Below the pieces are notes generated by a model that was not told the origin of the DNA, ran no database searches, and was given only the letters and a program-made list of their open reading frames with translations. The translations under genes and the position numbers were made by a program. Source: Tetrahymena elliotti 4EA (lineage: Eukaryota; Ciliophora; Oligohymenophorea; Hymenostomatida; Tetrahymenidae). Taken from it: a stretch of 64,000 nt of DNA. Shown here piece by piece: positions 61,307-64,000 of the stretch. Numbering within the stretch: position 1 is the stretch's first letter; every line of letters begins with the position of its first letter. Where the stretch lies: assembly GCA_000231825.2 (NCBI GenBank), contig JH720345.1, positions 534,842 through 598,841 on the forward strand, in the 5' to 3' direction.

Positions 61307-62377
61307 TAAAAAAGATTAATTTTGATAATTTGACCTATTTTTAATAAATATTTCTTTGATAATTCTTTATTTATTCTATTAATCCAAAAAGATTAACAAT
61401 ATTTTATTTTCTAAACTTTAAATCATTCAAATTTGTTAAATTCTTATTCAACATATTTCATGTTTATCCAAATACAAATCACAAAAAAGATATCAATTCA
61501 TAAATAAAAAAAGTAAACAATCGTTATTAAAAACAATAAAATCCAAAAACAAATGCATCAAAAATAATTATTTTATTTTTAAACAATTCATTAAATCAAT
61601 CAAAGTGCAAATCAATATACTGAAATTAAATAATTAAAGATAGAACAATTAATATATCTTAATATACTTCAATAAATTTATTTCTAATTTAATTTGAAAT
61701 TAAAATATATCTTTCTTAATCCTATTTTAAGATCCAATTTTTTCTTTATTTTTAAACAAAATCAAAATTTAAAGTTAAAAATCCCATTAAATCTCAACAG
61801 TTTTGTTAAATTAATAGACCTGATGGAACTAAAAAATAATATTTTTAAATAAAACAAATATATAGAAATAGATTTACATTAGAAAGTGATATCAGGAGCA
61901 TATAATATGTAGATCAAACAGTTACTGAAAGATAGATAAGTGGGTAGATAGGGAGATAGTATGAAAGAAGAAAAAAGAGTTAATAATTGAAATAATAAGA
62001 AAAATGATTGATGATCAGATCATATGTTTGTTTGCTTGCTTGTTTAGGTGTTTAATGCTAAAAATAACTTCTATCTTTTAATTTAATTACCTTTGGTTTA
62101 AATTAATTTTGCAAGATTGATTGATCATAGTATCTATCAATCAATTGATATCTGAATGTAATTAAGATATATGTTTGTATGTGAGTTTGTTTGTTTTTAT
62201 CTTTAAATCTTTTGCTTATTAATTTCTAAAGAAAATTTTATTATTAGTCTGTCTAGAAATTTAATTCCTAAAAAGAGATTGAAAGATGGCATTTCGTTAT
62301 ACAACAATAGATTTAATTATATAAATATAATAAATTACACATAAAATATTATTATCACCTTCTACTCAAATTACTTT
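61307..62377. other. Intergenic region with GATA-like repeats
   Basis: About 1.07 kb between co-directional minus-strand genes. A GATA/GTAGATAG-rich patch lies at about 61928-61965 and TTGTTTGC/TTGCTTGT words at about 62025-62045. No coding frame. Confidence 0.5.

Positions 62378-64000
<1,623 letters not shown>

Overview
The window is macronuclear-type DNA from a ciliate, most likely Tetrahymena or a close relative. Every long gene reads through only if TAA and TAG are glutamine and TGA is the sole stop. Intergenic DNA is extremely AT-rich, introns are short and AT-rich with GT..AG ends, and the partial 5S rRNA at the left edge looks like Tetrahymena 5S. I translated with ciliate nuclear code 6 and built exon models by hand. 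For genes called with a full exon list, exon lengths sum to a multiple of three.

Layout, left to right: 5S rRNA 3' part (1-100); phosphoserine aminotransferase (2.1-3.8 kb, +); a pseudokinase (4.7-6.0 kb, -); a cyclic-nucleotide-type cation channel (6.7-11.4 kb, +); NAA25-like NatB auxiliary subunit (11.8-15.4 kb, -); a tiny gene (16.2 kb, +); a PH-domain plus papain-like-fold fusion (17.9-21.0 kb, +); a PAF-acetylhydrolase-like lipase (22.5-24.4 kb, +). Then comes a tRNA region (four tRNA-Ala(AGC), two tRNA-Arg(TCT)) that flanks an ABCG half-transporter (26.0-27.9 kb, -) and two degenerate-looking coding relics. Next are an EF-hand protein (31.2-34.0 kb, +) and a 1,792-residue CKK-domain (CAMSAP/Patronin) protein (35.1-40.6 kb, +).

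From 42 to 55 kb the minus strand is a run of coiled-coil genes: one unknown that may be split in two, a CFAP157-like protein, another unknown, and a CCDC57-like protein. The last part holds an amino-acid permease (57.4-58.7 kb, +), a mitochondrial-type cysteine desulfurase with a shortened active loop (60.0-61.3 kb, -), and U1 snRNP protein C (62.4-63.1 kb, -).

Functionally this is a eukaryotic housekeeping mix (serine synthesis, N-terminal acetylation, Fe-S/sulfur transfer, splicing, transport) plus a concentration of microtubule, cilium and basal-body candidates between 31 and 55 kb. I found no transposon, CRISPR array, telomere repeat or recognisable chromosome-breakage site. The most unusual items are proteins that keep a family fold but lose its key residues (kinase, channel pore, desulfurase loop) and the PH-papain fusion.
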